This document shows, one piece after another, positions 1-8,917 of a stretch of 64,000 bases of DNA. Positions within the stretch are counted from its first letter, which is position 1. Every line of letters begins with the position of its first letter. The DNA comes from Mycolicibacterium aurum (GTDB taxonomy: Bacteria > Actinomycetota > Actinomycetes > Mycobacteriales > Mycobacteriaceae), in the NCBI GenBank assembly GCA_900078775.1, contig LT549889.1, positions 248,001-312,000 of the forward strand, in the 5' to 3' direction. The notes below the pieces were generated by a model. The model was not told the DNA's origin, ran no database searches, and saw only the letters and a program-made list of their open reading frames with translations. Position numbers and translations under genes: made by a program.

Positions 1-801
1 CCGGTCAAGGGGGCGGGTTTCGGGATCGGATCGCCGCTGGCGGTCGGGCTGGCGTTTCGAAGTACCGCCCGGTGGTGGTGCGGGCATCGCGGCTGGTACC
101 GGGATCTCACCGCGGCGCTGGAAATCGTCCGTGACGGTGCCCCGGACACCCGATGTGCCATCGCGGCCTGGACCTACGGTGCGGCGTTCCAGTACGGCGT
201 GCTGCGCGCAGATGACCAGGTGCTCCGCGAACTCGAGGAGATCGTGCGGCTGTCCGAGTCGGGCACTGTCGTCGGACAGGTCCTGGCCCTCTTCACCCTG
301 GCGGCCGGACTGTTGAATCGGCAGGCCGCGGCCGACCGGGAGCGGGGCGTGCAGGCGATGGAACGGGTCCGCGAACTGGTGCTGCAGGAGCGGGCGGTGT
401 TCCTCGCCCCCGTGGCGGATGTGTGGATCGCCGGCGAGCGAGCCCGCCGCGGAGAGCTCGACCAGGCCATATCCGTGCTGGGTCCGGTCGTCGATGAGCT
501 GCACCGGGCCGGGCGGAACGGCTACGGAATCTGGGCCACCGGCGTTCTGGCGGAGACACTGCTGGGCCGGGGTGGCCCGGGCGACCTACCGGACGCGCGG
601 ACCCAGATCGCCTGGTTGGCTGATCTGTCGACGGGCCAGGACTCGGCGATCGTGCGGATCATGCTGCTGCGGCTGCGGGCATTGCTGGCCCGCGCGGAAG
701 GCGATCCCGGGTTTCGGGAGCTGGTGCGCCGCTACCGCGCAATGGCGCAATCGCTGGGCTTCGAGGGCCATCTGGACTCGGCTGCCCGCCTGGCCGAATA
801 G
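1..801 (+). CDS. C-terminal part of a cyclase/AAA-ATPase-type regulator (partial)
   Basis: The frame is open from the first base of the window and stops at 799-801, so the N-terminus lies outside. The visible 266 residues are alpha-helical, Ala/Leu/Arg-rich and lack catalytic motifs. They read like the TPR-like helical tail of the large mycobacterial proteins that join a class III nucleotide cyclase or LuxR HTH to an AAA/NB-ARC ATPase. The ending (RYRAMAQSLGFEGHLDSA) is typical of that tail. The role would be signal sensing coupled to cAMP or transcription, but neither the cyclase nor the ATPase domain is visible, so the call rests on C-terminal similarity recalled from the family. Confidence 0.6.
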   Translation, partial: PVKGAGFGIGSPLAVGLAFRSTARWWCGHRGWYRDLTAALEIVRDGAPDTRCAIAAWTYGAAFQYGVLRADDQVLRELEEIVRLSESGTVVGQVLALFTLAAGLLNRQAAADRERGVQAMERVRELVLQERAVFLAPVADVWIAGERARRGELDQAISVLGPVVDELHRAGRNGYGIWATGVLAETLLGRGGPGDLPDARTQIAWLADLSTGQDSAIVRIMLLRLRALLARAEGDPGFRELVRRYRAMAQSLGFEGHLDSAARLAE

Positions 802-839
802 CGGTGGTGATCCGAAGGTGTTGGCCGTCAATGGTATTG

Positions 840-853
840 GCCCCTTCCGGGGC
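840..853 (+). terminator. small hairpin behind the regulator gene
   Basis: GCCCC-TTCC-GGGGC forms a 5-bp stem with a 4-nt loop 38 bp behind the stop codon of the first gene. There is no T tract. It is a weak terminator candidate separating that gene from the uracil operon. Confidence 0.3.
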
Positions 854-890
854 GGTGCTCCGATGTCCGGCACGCTGCGTTTCGCGCTGC

Positions 891-935
891 TACGATCGGG
901 TGACGACAGCGCCGGTGGCGCTCGCCCCGAGGAGG
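891..935 (+). promoter_or_regulatory. promoter and Shine-Dalgarno of the uracil (URC-like) operon
   Basis: TACGAT at 891-896 fits the mycobacterial -10 pattern TANNNT. A transcript starting near 903 would have a 40-nt leader carrying a strong Shine-Dalgarno GAGGAGG (929-935), 7 nt before the GTG at 943. This SD fixes the start of the GTP cyclohydrolase II-like gene. No good -35 was seen. Confidence 0.45.
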
Positions 936-942
936 TGTCGAC

Positions 943-2208
943 GTGGCATTCGATACCCCGGCGGGCGCGGGGCGGGCCGCCCGGCACATCCGGCTCACCT
1001 CGCACAGCGGCGGCGCCGATGCGCCGGTGATCCACTGGGGCGCGGCCACCGCGGCCGAACGGGGACCGGTGATCGGGACCACCGGCAGCCGGGAACACCG
1101 CAATGTCATCGGCACCCACAGCGGCTCCTACGGCGTGTACCGGGCGCTGGCGGTCGCCGCCGGGGCGCTGTCGCCGCAACACCGGGCCGATCTGACCGAC
1201 ACCGCCCCCACCGACGTCATCGGCCCGCACCCGCAGTGGCAGGACCCGGCCGCCATCGTCGGCCTCGACCCGTGGGGCGCCGCGGTGGCCGACGTCTTCG
1301 CCGCCGATCTCGAGTCCGGCCGCGATATCCGGCCGACCATCGCCGTCACCAAGGCGCACGTGATGTTGCCCGAGGTCGGCACCGCCCTGCAGCAGGGGCG
1401 GTTACGCCCCGACGGCAGGCTGCTGCTGGACAACGGGGCCGCGGTGGTGACCAAGGTGGCGGTCGAACCGGTCTGGCATCTGCCCGGGGTCGCGGCCCGG
1501 TTCGGGTGCACCGAGGCCGCGCTGCGCCGAGCGCTGTTCGAGGAGACCGGCGGGATGTACCCGGAATTGGTCACCCGCGGCGATCTGGAGGTGTTCCTGC
1601 CCCCGATCGGCGGTCAGACGGTCTACATCTTCGGCAACCCGCGAGATCTGGCCGACCCGGCAGTGGAACTGACCGCTCGGGTGCACGACGAGTGCAACGG
1701 CTCCGACGTCTTCGGCTCCGACATCTGCACCTGCCGGCCGTACCTGACCCACGCGATCGAGGAGTGCATCGCCGGCGCCCAGCGCGGCGGCGTCGGGCTG
1801 GTGGCGTACTCCCGCAAGGAGGGCCGCGCGCTCGGCGAGGTGACCAAGTTCCTGGTCTACAACGCGCGCAAGCGCCAGGCCGGGGGAGACACCGCCGACC
1901 AGTACTTCGCCCGCACCGAATGCGTTGCGGGCGTTCAGGATATGCGCTTCCAGGAACTGATGCCCGATGTGCTGCACTGGCTGGGCATCACCCGGATCCA
2001 CCGGCTGGTGTCGATGAGCAACATGAAATACGACGCGATCACCGGTTCCGGCATCACCGTCGACGAACGCGTCAACATCCCCGACGACCTCATCCCGGCC
2101 GACGCCCGGGTCGAGATCGACGCCAAGATGGCCGCCGGCTACTTCACCCCCGGGCCGGTGCCCGACGCCGAGGATCTGAAGAACACGGTGGGCCGGGGAC
2201 TGGTGTGA
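943..2208 (+). CDS. GTP cyclohydrolase II-like protein (URC1-type, uracil degradation)
   Basis: 421-aa protein whose C-terminal half is a GTP cyclohydrolase II (RibA) fold. The zinc cysteines are present as C251, C262 and C264 with the RibA spacing C-x10-C-x-C, and the nucleotide motif appears as [10 protein letters not shown]. The N-terminal half is an extension absent from riboflavin-type RibA. That architecture, with a DUF1688 gene and upp directly downstream, matches URC1 of the URC uracil catabolic pathway known from yeasts and some bacteria, rather than riboflavin synthesis. In URC1 the substrate is thought to be a uracil ribonucleotide whose ring is opened. GTG start chosen for its strong SD. 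The last bases overlap the next gene by 4 nt (GTGA), implying translational coupling. Confidence 0.85.
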   Translation: MAFDTPAGAGRAARHIRLTSHSGGADAPVIHWGAATAAERGPVIGTTGSREHRNVIGTHSGSYGVYRALAVAAGALSPQHRADLTDTAPTDVIGPHPQWQDPAAIVGLDPWGAAVADVFAADLESGRDIRPTIAVTKAHVMLPEVGTALQQGRLRPDGRLLLDNGAAVVTKVAVEPVWHLPGVAARFGCTEAALRRALFEETGGMYPELVTRGDLEVFLPPIGGQTVYIFGNPRDLADPAVELTARVHDECNGSDVFGSDICTCRPYLTHAIEECIAGAQRGGVGLVAYSRKEGRALGEVTKFLVYNARKRQAGGDTADQYFARTECVAGVQDMRFQELMPDVLHWLGITRIHRLVSMSNMKYDAITGSGITVDERVNIPDDLIPADARVEIDAKMAAGYFTPGPVPDAEDLKNTVGRGLV

Positions 2209-3404
2209 ACCCGGCCGCCACCCTGCGCAGCACAACCGAGATCCGGTCCCGCGCACACCATCTGCTGGCCCGCGCCCGCGACGGCGACTCGGCCTGGTTC
2301 ACCGTGCACGACGAGGCGATGGACGATGCCGCCGCCGCGGTCGTCGAGTTGACCGCCACCCGGTTCCCGGACCTGTCCATTCCGTTCCACAGCCGCTGGC
2401 GGCACTTCGAGGCCGGCGGGGTGGACCGCCGAGCCGAACTCGACGGCCTGCTCGCCGGGCTCGATGTGGCCGAGAAGGCCCGGGCGATGATCGACCTGAC
2501 CGTGGTCAGCGTGCTGCTCGACGCCGGTGCCGGACCGGACTGGAGCTACCGCGAGACCGGCACCGGACTGCGGCTCAGCCGGTCCGAGGGGCTCGGGGTG
2601 GCCAGCTGGCACGCCTTCCTCGCCGGGGTGTTCTCCTCCGACCCGGCCCGCCCGCTGCAGGCCGATGCGGCGGGTCTGATCGGCCTGGACACCGCGAAGC
2701 TGGCCGAGCACCTGCAGGTCGGGCCGGACAATCCGCTGGTCGGCTTCGACGGCCGCACCGACCTGCTGCGCAGGCTCGGCACCGCCGTCGCGGCCCAGCC
2801 GACGGTGTTCGGGGTGCCCGGCCGGCCCGGCGGACTGTTCGACGCGGTGGGTCCCGAGCCGACCGCCGAGGGCATCCTGGGTGTCCTGCTCGCGGCGCTG
2901 TCGGGCATCTGGCCGGCCGGCAACACCATCGACGGGGAGTCGCTCGGCGACTGTTGGCCGCATCCGGCCGTGCCCGGTGCCGGACGGACCCGGGGCTGGA
3001 TGCCGTTCCACAAACTCTCCCAGTGGCTGACGTACTCGCTGCTCGAACCGTTCGGCTGGGCCGGTGTGCCGGTACGCGGGGTCGATGCGCTGACCGGGTT
3101 GCCCGAGTACCGCAACGGCGGGCTGTTCCTGGACACCGGGGTGCTGGCCCTGCGCGACCCGGGCTGGGCCGAACGCGGCTGGACGGCCGCCGACGAACTG
3201 ATCGTGGAGTGGCGGGCCTGCACGGTCGCCCTGCTCGACGAGCTCGCCGTGCTGGTGCGCCGACAACTCGGCGTCAGCGCCGAGCAGCTGCCGCTGGCCT
3301 GTGTGCTCGAGGGCGGCAGCTGGGCCGCCGGTCGGGCGCTGGCGCAGCGACTCCGCGGCGGGCTGCCCCCGCTGACCGTCCACAGCGACGGCACCGTCTT
3401 CTAG
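2205..3404 (+). CDS. DUF1688 family protein (URC4-like)
   Basis: 399-aa soluble protein starting at a GTG that overlaps the preceding stop (GTGA). It matches my recollection of the DUF1688 family, called URC4 or Urg3 in fungi, which is needed for uracil catabolism but whose chemistry is still unresolved. Visible signatures are the N-terminal [11 protein letters not shown] segment, the [12 protein letters not shown] motif and the [19 protein letters not shown] block. There is no signal peptide or membrane segment. It lies between the URC1-like gene and upp, 14 nt before the latter, so all three are probably one transcript. Confidence 0.85.
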   Translation: MNPAATLRSTTEIRSRAHHLLARARDGDSAWFTVHDEAMDDAAAAVVELTATRFPDLSIPFHSRWRHFEAGGVDRRAELDGLLAGLDVAEKARAMIDLTVVSVLLDAGAGPDWSYRETGTGLRLSRSEGLGVASWHAFLAGVFSSDPARPLQADAAGLIGLDTAKLAEHLQVGPDNPLVGFDGRTDLLRRLGTAVAAQPTVFGVPGRPGGLFDAVGPEPTAEGILGVLLAALSGIWPAGNTIDGESLGDCWPHPAVPGAGRTRGWMPFHKLSQWLTYSLLEPFGWAGVPVRGVDALTGLPEYRNGGLFLDTGVLALRDPGWAERGWTAADELIVEWRACTVALLDELAVLVRRQLGVSAEQLPLACVLEGGSWAAGRALAQRLRGGLPPLTVHSDGTVF

Positions 3405-3418
3405 AAAGGAGCCCGCCG

Positions 3419-4057
3419 ATGACGGCATTACAGCCCAGGGTCACCGTGATCGAGCATCCGCTGGTGGTGCACAAGCTGAACACGCTGCGGCGGAAGAGTG
3501 TGTCCACCAACAGCTTCCGGCGCCTGGTCGGTGAGGTCTCGGCGCTGATGGCCTATGAGGTGCTGCGCGACATCCCGCTGCACACCGAACAGATCGAAAC
3601 CCCGCTGGAGACCATGACGGCCAAGGTGCTCGACGGCAAGAAGTTGGTGTTCGTCTCCATCCTGCGGGCCGGCGGCGGCATCCTGGACGGCATGCTGAGC
3701 CTGGTGCCCAGCGCCCGGGTCGGCCACATCGGGCTCTACCGTGACCCGAAGACCCGCGTCGTGATCGAGTACTACTTCAAGGTGCCCACCGACCTGCACG
3801 AGCGCGACGTGGTGGTCGTGGACCCGATGCTGGCCACCGGGCACACCGCGGTCGCCGCGATCGACCGGCTCAAGGAGCACCACGCGCGCTCCATCAAGTT
3901 CGTCTGCCTGCTGGCCTGCCCGGAAGGGCTGGCCGTACTGCACGGCGCGCACCCCGAGATCCCGGTGTACACCGCGGCCGTCGACCGGGGGCTCGACGAA
4001 CACGGGTACATCGTTCCGGGCCTCGGTGACGCCGGGGACCGGCTCTTCGGTACCTGA
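3419..4057 (+). CDS. upp: uracil phosphoribosyltransferase
   Basis: 212-aa enzyme converting uracil and PRPP to UMP and diphosphate, the usual length of bacterial UPRT. The PRPP-binding loop is [10 protein letters not shown] at residues 135-144, the RAGGG motif is at 83-87, and the C-terminal uracil-binding region ends in [16 protein letters not shown]. The ATG at 3419 follows AAAGGA (3405-3410). In this operon it probably supplies the uridine nucleotide used by the URC1-like enzyme, the role upp/URC6 plays in the yeast pathway, besides ordinary pyrimidine salvage. The gene ends 16 bp before guaA. Confidence 0.95.
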   Translation: MTALQPRVTVIEHPLVVHKLNTLRRKSVSTNSFRRLVGEVSALMAYEVLRDIPLHTEQIETPLETMTAKVLDGKKLVFVSILRAGGGILDGMLSLVPSARVGHIGLYRDPKTRVVIEYYFKVPTDLHERDVVVVDPMLATGHTAVAAIDRLKEHHARSIKFVCLLACPEGLAVLHGAHPEIPVYTAAVDRGLDEHGYIVPGLGDAGDRLFGT

Positions 4058-4061
4058 CCAC

Positions 4062-4073
4062 TACACTGACCGG
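4062..4073 (+). promoter_or_regulatory. -10 element of leaderless guaA
   Basis: TACACT (4062-4067) matches TANNNT, and exactly six bases separate it from the GTG at 4074. Transcription would begin at the first base of the start codon. No Shine-Dalgarno precedes that GTG, so guaA is probably a leaderless message with its own promoter just behind upp. Confidence 0.6.
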
Positions 4074-5633
4074 GTGGATGCTGCGTCTTCTCGCCCCGTT
4101 CTCGTCATCGACTTCGGTGCCCAGTACGCCCAGTTGATCGCCCGGCGCGTCCGTGAGGCCCGGGTGTTCTCCGAGGTTCTCCCGCACACCGCGACGGTGG
4201 AGGAGATCAAGGCGCGGGACCCGTTGGCCATCGTGCTGTCCGGCGGGCCGTCCAGTGTGTACGCCGAAGGGGCGCCGCGGCTGGATCCGGCCTTGTTCGA
4301 CCTGGACCTGCCGGTATTCGGTATCTGCTACGGATTCCAGGCGATGGCGCAGGCCCTCGGCGGGACCGTCGCGCACACCGGGACCAGTGAGTACGGCCGC
4401 ACCGAACTGAATGTCACCGGCGGGCAGTTGCATTCGGACCTGCCCGAGACCCAGCCGGTGTGGATGAGCCACGGCGACGCGGTCACCGAGGCCCCCGAGG
4501 GCTTCGAGGTGGTCGCGGTCAGCGCCGGTGCGCCGGTGGCGGCCTTCGAGCACCGGGCTCGTCGGCTGGCCGGGGTGCAGTACCACCCGGAGGTGCTGCA
4601 CTCCCCGCACGGTCAGCAGATACTCAGCCGGTTCCTGCACGAGTTCGCCGGGATCGGCCCGGCCTGGACCCCGGCCAACATCGCCGACCAGCTGATCGCG
4701 CAGGTGCGTGAGCAGATCGGTGACGGACGCGCGATCTGCGGGCTGTCCGGCGGGGTCGACTCCGCGGTGGCGGCGGCCCTGGTGCAGCGGGCCATCGGGG
4801 ACCGGCTGACGTGTGTGTTCGTCGACCACGGTCTGTTGCGTGCCGGGGAGCGTGGCCAGGTGGAGCGCGACTTCGTCGCCGCCACCGGCGCCAACCTGGT
4901 GACCGTCGACGTCGCCGACCGCTTCCTGGAGGCGCTTTCCGGGGTGACCAACCCGGAGGGCAAGCGCAAGATCATCGGCCGCGAGTTCATCCGTGCTTTC
5001 GAGGGCGCGGTGCGCGACGCGCTCGGCGACGCTGAGGGTGAGGTCGAATTCCTGGTGCAGGGCACCCTGTATCCCGATGTCGTGGAATCCGGCGGCGGGG
5101 CCGGCACCGCGAACATCAAGAGCCACCACAACGTCGGCGGTCTGCCCGACGACCTGAAGTTCAAGCTCGTCGAACCGCTGCGCCTGCTGTTCAAGGACGA
5201 GGTGCGCGCGGTCGGCCGCGAGCTGGGCCTGCCCGAGGAAATCGTTGGGCGCCAACCCTTCCCGGGCCCCGGGCTGGGGATCCGCATCGTCGGTGAGGTG
5301 ACCGCGTCCCGGCTGGACACGCTGCGCCGTGCCGATGCGATCGCCCGCGAGGAACTCACCTCGGCCGGCCTGGACGGCCAGATCTGGCAGTGCCCGGTGG
5401 TGCTGCTGGCCGATGTCCGCTCCGTCGGCGTGCAGGGCGACGGCCGCACCTACGGTCACCCGATCGTGCTGCGCCCGGTGTCCAGCGAGGACGCCATGAC
5501 CGCGGACTGGACCCGGGTGCCCTATGAGGTGCTGGAGCGGATCTCGACCCGGATCACCAACGAGGTGCCCGAGGTCAACCGGGTGGTGCTGGACGTCACC
5601 AGCAAGCCGCCGGGCACCATCGAGTGGGAGTGA
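4074..5633 (+). CDS. guaA: GMP synthase (glutamine-hydrolysing)
   Basis: 519-aa two-domain enzyme turning XMP, ATP and glutamine into GMP. The class I glutamine amidotransferase domain is N-terminal (nucleophile C85 in FGICYG, later GVQYHPEV). The ATP-pyrophosphatase P-loop is SGGVDS, followed by the GMPS dimerisation domain ending [16 protein letters not shown] 4074 was chosen because the -10 hexamer sits six bases upstream. A more upstream in-frame GTG at 4026 would overlap upp. It corresponds to the M. tuberculosis gene next to imuA', although here about 9.5 kb of accessory DNA lies between them. Confidence 0.97.
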   Translation: MDAASSRPVLVIDFGAQYAQLIARRVREARVFSEVLPHTATVEEIKARDPLAIVLSGGPSSVYAEGAPRLDPALFDLDLPVFGICYGFQAMAQALGGTVAHTGTSEYGRTELNVTGGQLHSDLPETQPVWMSHGDAVTEAPEGFEVVAVSAGAPVAAFEHRARRLAGVQYHPEVLHSPHGQQILSRFLHEFAGIGPAWTPANIADQLIAQVREQIGDGRAICGLSGGVDSAVAAALVQRAIGDRLTCVFVDHGLLRAGERGQVERDFVAATGANLVTVDVADRFLEALSGVTNPEGKRKIIGREFIRAFEGAVRDALGDAEGEVEFLVQGTLYPDVVESGGGAGTANIKSHHNVGGLPDDLKFKLVEPLRLLFKDEVRAVGRELGLPEEIVGRQPFPGPGLGIRIVGEVTASRLDTLRRADAIAREELTSAGLDGQIWQCPVVLLADVRSVGVQGDGRTYGHPIVLRPVSSEDAMTADWTRVPYEVLERISTRITNEVPEVNRVVLDVTSKPPGTIEWE

Positions 5634-5680
5634 CCCGCCGTTAGCCGGTGAATCGGCGGACCGGCGCGTGCCCGATCTGC

Positions 5681-5692
5681 TAATTTGCCGCC
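5681..5692 (+). promoter_or_regulatory. -10 element of a leaderless gene
   Basis: TAATTT (5681-5686) followed by six bases and the ATG at 5693. No Shine-Dalgarno is present, so a leaderless transcript is likely. Confidence 0.5.
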
Positions 5693-6496
5693 ATGGTCAA
5701 TATTGCCGTGTGCAACGGGTTGGCCTGCCTGGCCGCGCTGGCGCTGCTGGGAACCGGCTGCGGTACCGCCGCACCGGAGCGGGAGCCGTCCGATTCCACT
5801 GTCGCGGAATCGAACTGGGGTTGCGGCGGGCATGCCGCCCGGCCGTCCAAGGTCAAGGAACTCGGCCCGGCGCCCGAGCCGGAACCGGCGGCAAGACCCG
5901 AACCGGCCGACGGTGTGTACGGGGATCCGGAGGCCGCGACCCGGTACTGGGCCGAGCAGACCGAGGGGGACTGCGGCCTGATGGCCACCCGGCTGGTGAT
6001 CGGCGAGCTCACCGGCAGCGCGCCCACCGAGCGAGAGATCATCGATCTGGCCGCGGACACCGCGAGTGAGTGCAGCCCCGGCGAGCCGGTCTACGACGAG
6101 AGCATCGACCCCGCCGACGGCGGCGTGGGCCACGGCACCTGCACCACCGACCTCCTGCTGCTGCTCGACCGGTTCGATATCGACGCCGACTACACCAACG
6201 ACGATGTGGCGGCCGACGGCGGACTCGACACCGGCATGGACGCGCTGCTGGGGTACCTCAACGACGGCCGGCAGGCCATCGTGTGCGTCAACTCGCGCGT
6301 CATCTGGGACACCGACGGGGACCGGACCAACTGTGGTCACCTGATCACGGTGGCGGCGGTCGACGTACCCAACGACATCGTCTACCTCGGCGACAGCGGC
6401 GGCGAGGACACCCGCGGTGAGCAGGTCAGCATGGACGTCTTCGAGCAGGCCTGGAGCACCGGTGACCACGAACTGCTCGTCACCGAGCCGCGCTGA
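5693..6496 (+). CDS. secreted C39-like (papain-fold) peptidase, probable lipoprotein
   Basis: 267 aa. A hydrophobic N-terminus ends at LLGTGC (C23), a loose lipobox with Gly rather than Leu at -3, so lipid anchoring is likely but not certain. A Pro/Glu-rich linker (about 55-75) leads to a domain resembling the C39_2 peptidase family. The nucleophile would be C94 in QTEGDCGLMATR, the histidine H216 in NCGHLITVAAVD, and the third residue D234 in YLGDSGG. Several further cysteines (44, 127, 150, 198, 214) suggest extracellular disulphides. The substrate is unknown. It stands alone between guaA and a convergent MerR gene. Confidence 0.7.
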   Translation: MVNIAVCNGLACLAALALLGTGCGTAAPEREPSDSTVAESNWGCGGHAARPSKVKELGPAPEPEPAARPEPADGVYGDPEAATRYWAEQTEGDCGLMATRLVIGELTGSAPTEREIIDLAADTASECSPGEPVYDESIDPADGGVGHGTCTTDLLLLLDRFDIDADYTNDDVAADGGLDTGMDALLGYLNDGRQAIVCVNSRVIWDTDGDRTNCGHLITVAAVDVPNDIVYLGDSGGEDTRGEQVSMDVFEQAWSTGDHELLVTEPR

Positions 6497-6497
6497 A

Positions 6498-7415
6498 TCA
6501 ATCGTCCGGGGCCTGCCGGTCGATGATCTCGCCGAGGATGCGACCGACCGCCGATTCGACCGTGGCTTCGATCGAGAACGCCAGGGTCGCCGAGACCGCC
6601 GACACCGCCTGGGTGCGGAATCGCACCAACATGGTGAGCAGTTCGGCGATCTCGGTGTCCGGCGGTAGTGCCGCGCCGGGGTTGATCCGGTGCAGCGCCT
6701 CCTCGATGCCGGCCTGCACCAGCAGCCCGCTGATCTGGTCGATCAGCGGGGTGATCTGCTCGTGCAGGCCGATGAGCTTCTCGATGGAGACCCCGTACTG
6801 GCGGATCTCGCTGAAAGACTCGATCAGTTTGGGACGCACCAAGATCGCTTCCTGGACACCGTCGTGGTCTTCCAGCCTGATCACGCCCAGAGCCACCAGA
6901 CGGTCGAATCCGGAATCGTCGTCGATCAGACGTCGCGCATCGGCCAGGCTCATCCGTTCGGGCTTCTCGGTGGCCCAGCTGCCGGCGATCGCCGACTCCA
7001 GACCGAGCAGATCCCCGACCCCCTTGCCCTGCTCCCACGCCGAGAGCATCTCGTGCACGTGTGCGATGTTGTAGCCGCGGTCCAGCAACGAGGTGATCAG
7101 GCGCAGCCGGGTCAGATGGGTGTCGTTGAACAACGCGATGCGGCCCACCCGCAGGGGCGGGTGCAACAGGCCGCGGTCGCGGTAGACCCGGATGTTTCGG
7201 GTGGTGGTCCCGGCCAGCTGCGCCAGCTCCTCGATGCGATATTCGCCGGAGGCGGCGACGCCGTGCGGTTGCACGGCCGCATCGAAGAGCTGGGTGACCG
7301 CATTCTCGACGACGTCGCGGGAGCTGCGACGGATCTGACGGGGTGCCCGGAGCAGCCCGGCGAGGATGGTCGAGATCGCACCGGTGGACTGCCGGGGCGG
7401 TTTGGCCGAAGACAT
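6498..7415 (-). CDS. MerR-family transcriptional regulator
   Basis: 305 aa. A winged-helix MerR DNA-binding domain lies at about residues 58-125: YRIEELAQLAGTTTRNIRVY followed by RDRGLLHPPL. It is preceded by a basic N-terminal extension and followed by a long helical effector region with a conserved-looking VSIEKLIGLHEQITPLIDQI segment. The ATG at 7415 was chosen because longer starts run into the upstream monooxygenase gene, which ends 7 nt earlier. It is the last gene of the monooxygenase operon and probably regulates it. This MerR type with a large C-terminus is common beside lipid and hydrocarbon oxidation genes in mycobacteria. Confidence 0.85.
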   Translation of the reverse strand: MSSAKPPRQSTGAISTILAGLLRAPRQIRRSSRDVVENAVTQLFDAAVQPHGVAASGEYRIEELAQLAGTTTRNIRVYRDRGLLHPPLRVGRIALFNDTHLTRLRLITSLLDRGYNIAHVHEMLSAWEQGKGVGDLLGLESAIAGSWATEKPERMSLADARRLIDDDSGFDRLVALGVIRLEDHDGVQEAILVRPKLIESFSEIRQYGVSIEKLIGLHEQITPLIDQISGLLVQAGIEEALHRINPGAALPPDTEIAELLTMLVRFRTQAVSAVSATLAFSIEATVESAVGRILGEIIDRQAPDD

Positions 7416-7422
7416 CGTCGGA

Positions 7423-8916
7423 TCAGGCCGAGCTGAGGGCGGCGACGCGCGCGTCGTGCGCCACCGCCGTGTAGTCACCGAATCGGAATTCCCGCATCTG
7501 TCGAAGATACTGGGTCGCGAATCCCGGGTACATCGACGCGTTGAAACCGTCGGCCGTCAGGTACCAGCTGGTGCATCCGCTCATCCAGGTGGTCCTGCGC
7601 AGCCGGCGCTGCAGCGCCTCGTTGTGGCGGCGCTGGACGTCCTCGCGGACATCCAGGTAGCGCAGGTTCTCCCGCAGGATGGTGCCGATGTGTCTGACGG
7701 CGTAGTCGATCTGTCCCTCCGAGTAGACCAGCAGCGAGTTGTGTCCGGGGCCGGAGTTCGGCCCGGTCATGATGAACAGATTCGGGTAGCCATGGGCCTG
7801 GATACTCTTGTAAGCCTGTGCGCCCCCGGCCCATTCGTCGGCGAGCACCCGCCCACCGAGCCCGGTGACCGGGAACGGCGGCCCGGACAGATGCACGTCG
7901 TAGCCGGTGGCGAACACGATGGCGTCGAGGTGATGCTCGATACCGTCGCTGGTGCGGATGCCGACCGGGCTGATGGTGGCGATGGGCCAGTCGATGAGCT
8001 TGCAGTTGTCCTGCTGCAGTGCCGGGTAGTAGTCACTGGAGACCAGCATGCGTTTGCAGCCCGGGGTGAAATCGGGGGTGAGCTGGCGGCGTAGCCACGG
8101 GTCCTTGACCTGGTGGCGCAGGTGCGCCTTGCCGAGGCGCGACACCAGACCGCTCAGCGGGGTGTCCCAGACCAGGGCGGTGGCGGTGACCTCGTGTCCC
8201 CAGAACAACAGCTGCCGGGCGAGTTCCTGAGCGGCGGGCACATGCCTGAAGAACGTCTTCGCCGCGTCCGGGGTGGCGATGTCCATCCGTGGCAGCACCC
8301 AACCCGGGGTGCGCTGGAACACCTTCACGAACTCGGCAGCCTTGACCAGTTCCGGCACGATCTGCACGGCGCTGGCACCGGTGCCGATGACGGCAACCCG
8401 CTTACCGGCGAAATCGTACTCGTGATCCCAACGCGCACTGTGGATCTTGTGGCCCTGATAGCTGTCCAGCCCGCGGATGTCGGGGAACTTGTGATCGGTC
8501 AGCGGTCCGGAGGCCAGCACCACGGTGCGGGCCGTCAACTGCGTGCGGGCCCCGGTCTCGACGGTCCAGACACCGGCAGCCTCGTCGAAGGACAGTCCGT
8601 TGACCTCCACGCCGAACTGGATGCGCCGGCGTAGGTCGTGGTCGTCGACCATGGCCTCGATGTGTTCGCAGATCTCGTGGGCCGGGGAGTATGCCCGCGA
8701 CCAGTCCGGGTTTTTCGCGAACGAGTACGAGTAGAGCAGGGACGGGATGTCGCAGGCCGCACCGGGATAGGTGTTGTCCCGCCAGGTGCCGCCGACCCGG
8801 TCACCACGTTCGACGATGACGAAGTCGTCGACGCCGGACTCGGCGAGTTTGATCGCGGTACCGATTCCGCTGAACCCGGCGCCGATGATGACGGTGTCGT
8901 GGACGTGGATCGCCAT
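7423..8916 (-). CDS. flavin-containing monooxygenase of Baeyer-Villiger type
   Basis: 497-aa FAD/NADPH enzyme. The FAD Rossmann motif is GAGFSG (12-17) and the NADPH motif GTGASA (178-183). The Baeyer-Villiger fingerprint FxGxxxHxxxW(P/D) is present with Tyr for Phe: YQGHKIHSARWD at 153-164. It should insert oxygen next to a ketone carbonyl or oxidise a related substrate, which cannot be told from sequence. It lies 1 nt behind the diiron gene and 7 nt before the MerR gene. M. tuberculosis MymA is the best-known comparable protein. Confidence 0.9.
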   Translation of the reverse strand: MAIHVHDTVIIGAGFSGIGTAIKLAESGVDDFVIVERGDRVGGTWRDNTYPGAACDIPSLLYSYSFAKNPDWSRAYSPAHEICEHIEAMVDDHDLRRRIQFGVEVNGLSFDEAAGVWTVETGARTQLTARTVVLASGPLTDHKFPDIRGLDSYQGHKIHSARWDHEYDFAGKRVAVIGTGASAVQIVPELVKAAEFVKVFQRTPGWVLPRMDIATPDAAKTFFRHVPAAQELARQLLFWGHEVTATALVWDTPLSGLVSRLGKAHLRHQVKDPWLRRQLTPDFTPGCKRMLVSSDYYPALQQDNCKLIDWPIATISPVGIRTSDGIEHHLDAIVFATGYDVHLSGPPFPVTGLGGRVLADEWAGGAQAYKSIQAHGYPNLFIMTGPNSGPGHNSLLVYSEGQIDYAVRHIGTILRENLRYLDVREDVQRRHNEALQRRLRRTTWMSGCTSWYLTADGFNASMYPGFATQYLRQMREFRFGDYTAVAHDARVAALSSA

Positions 8917-8917
8917 G

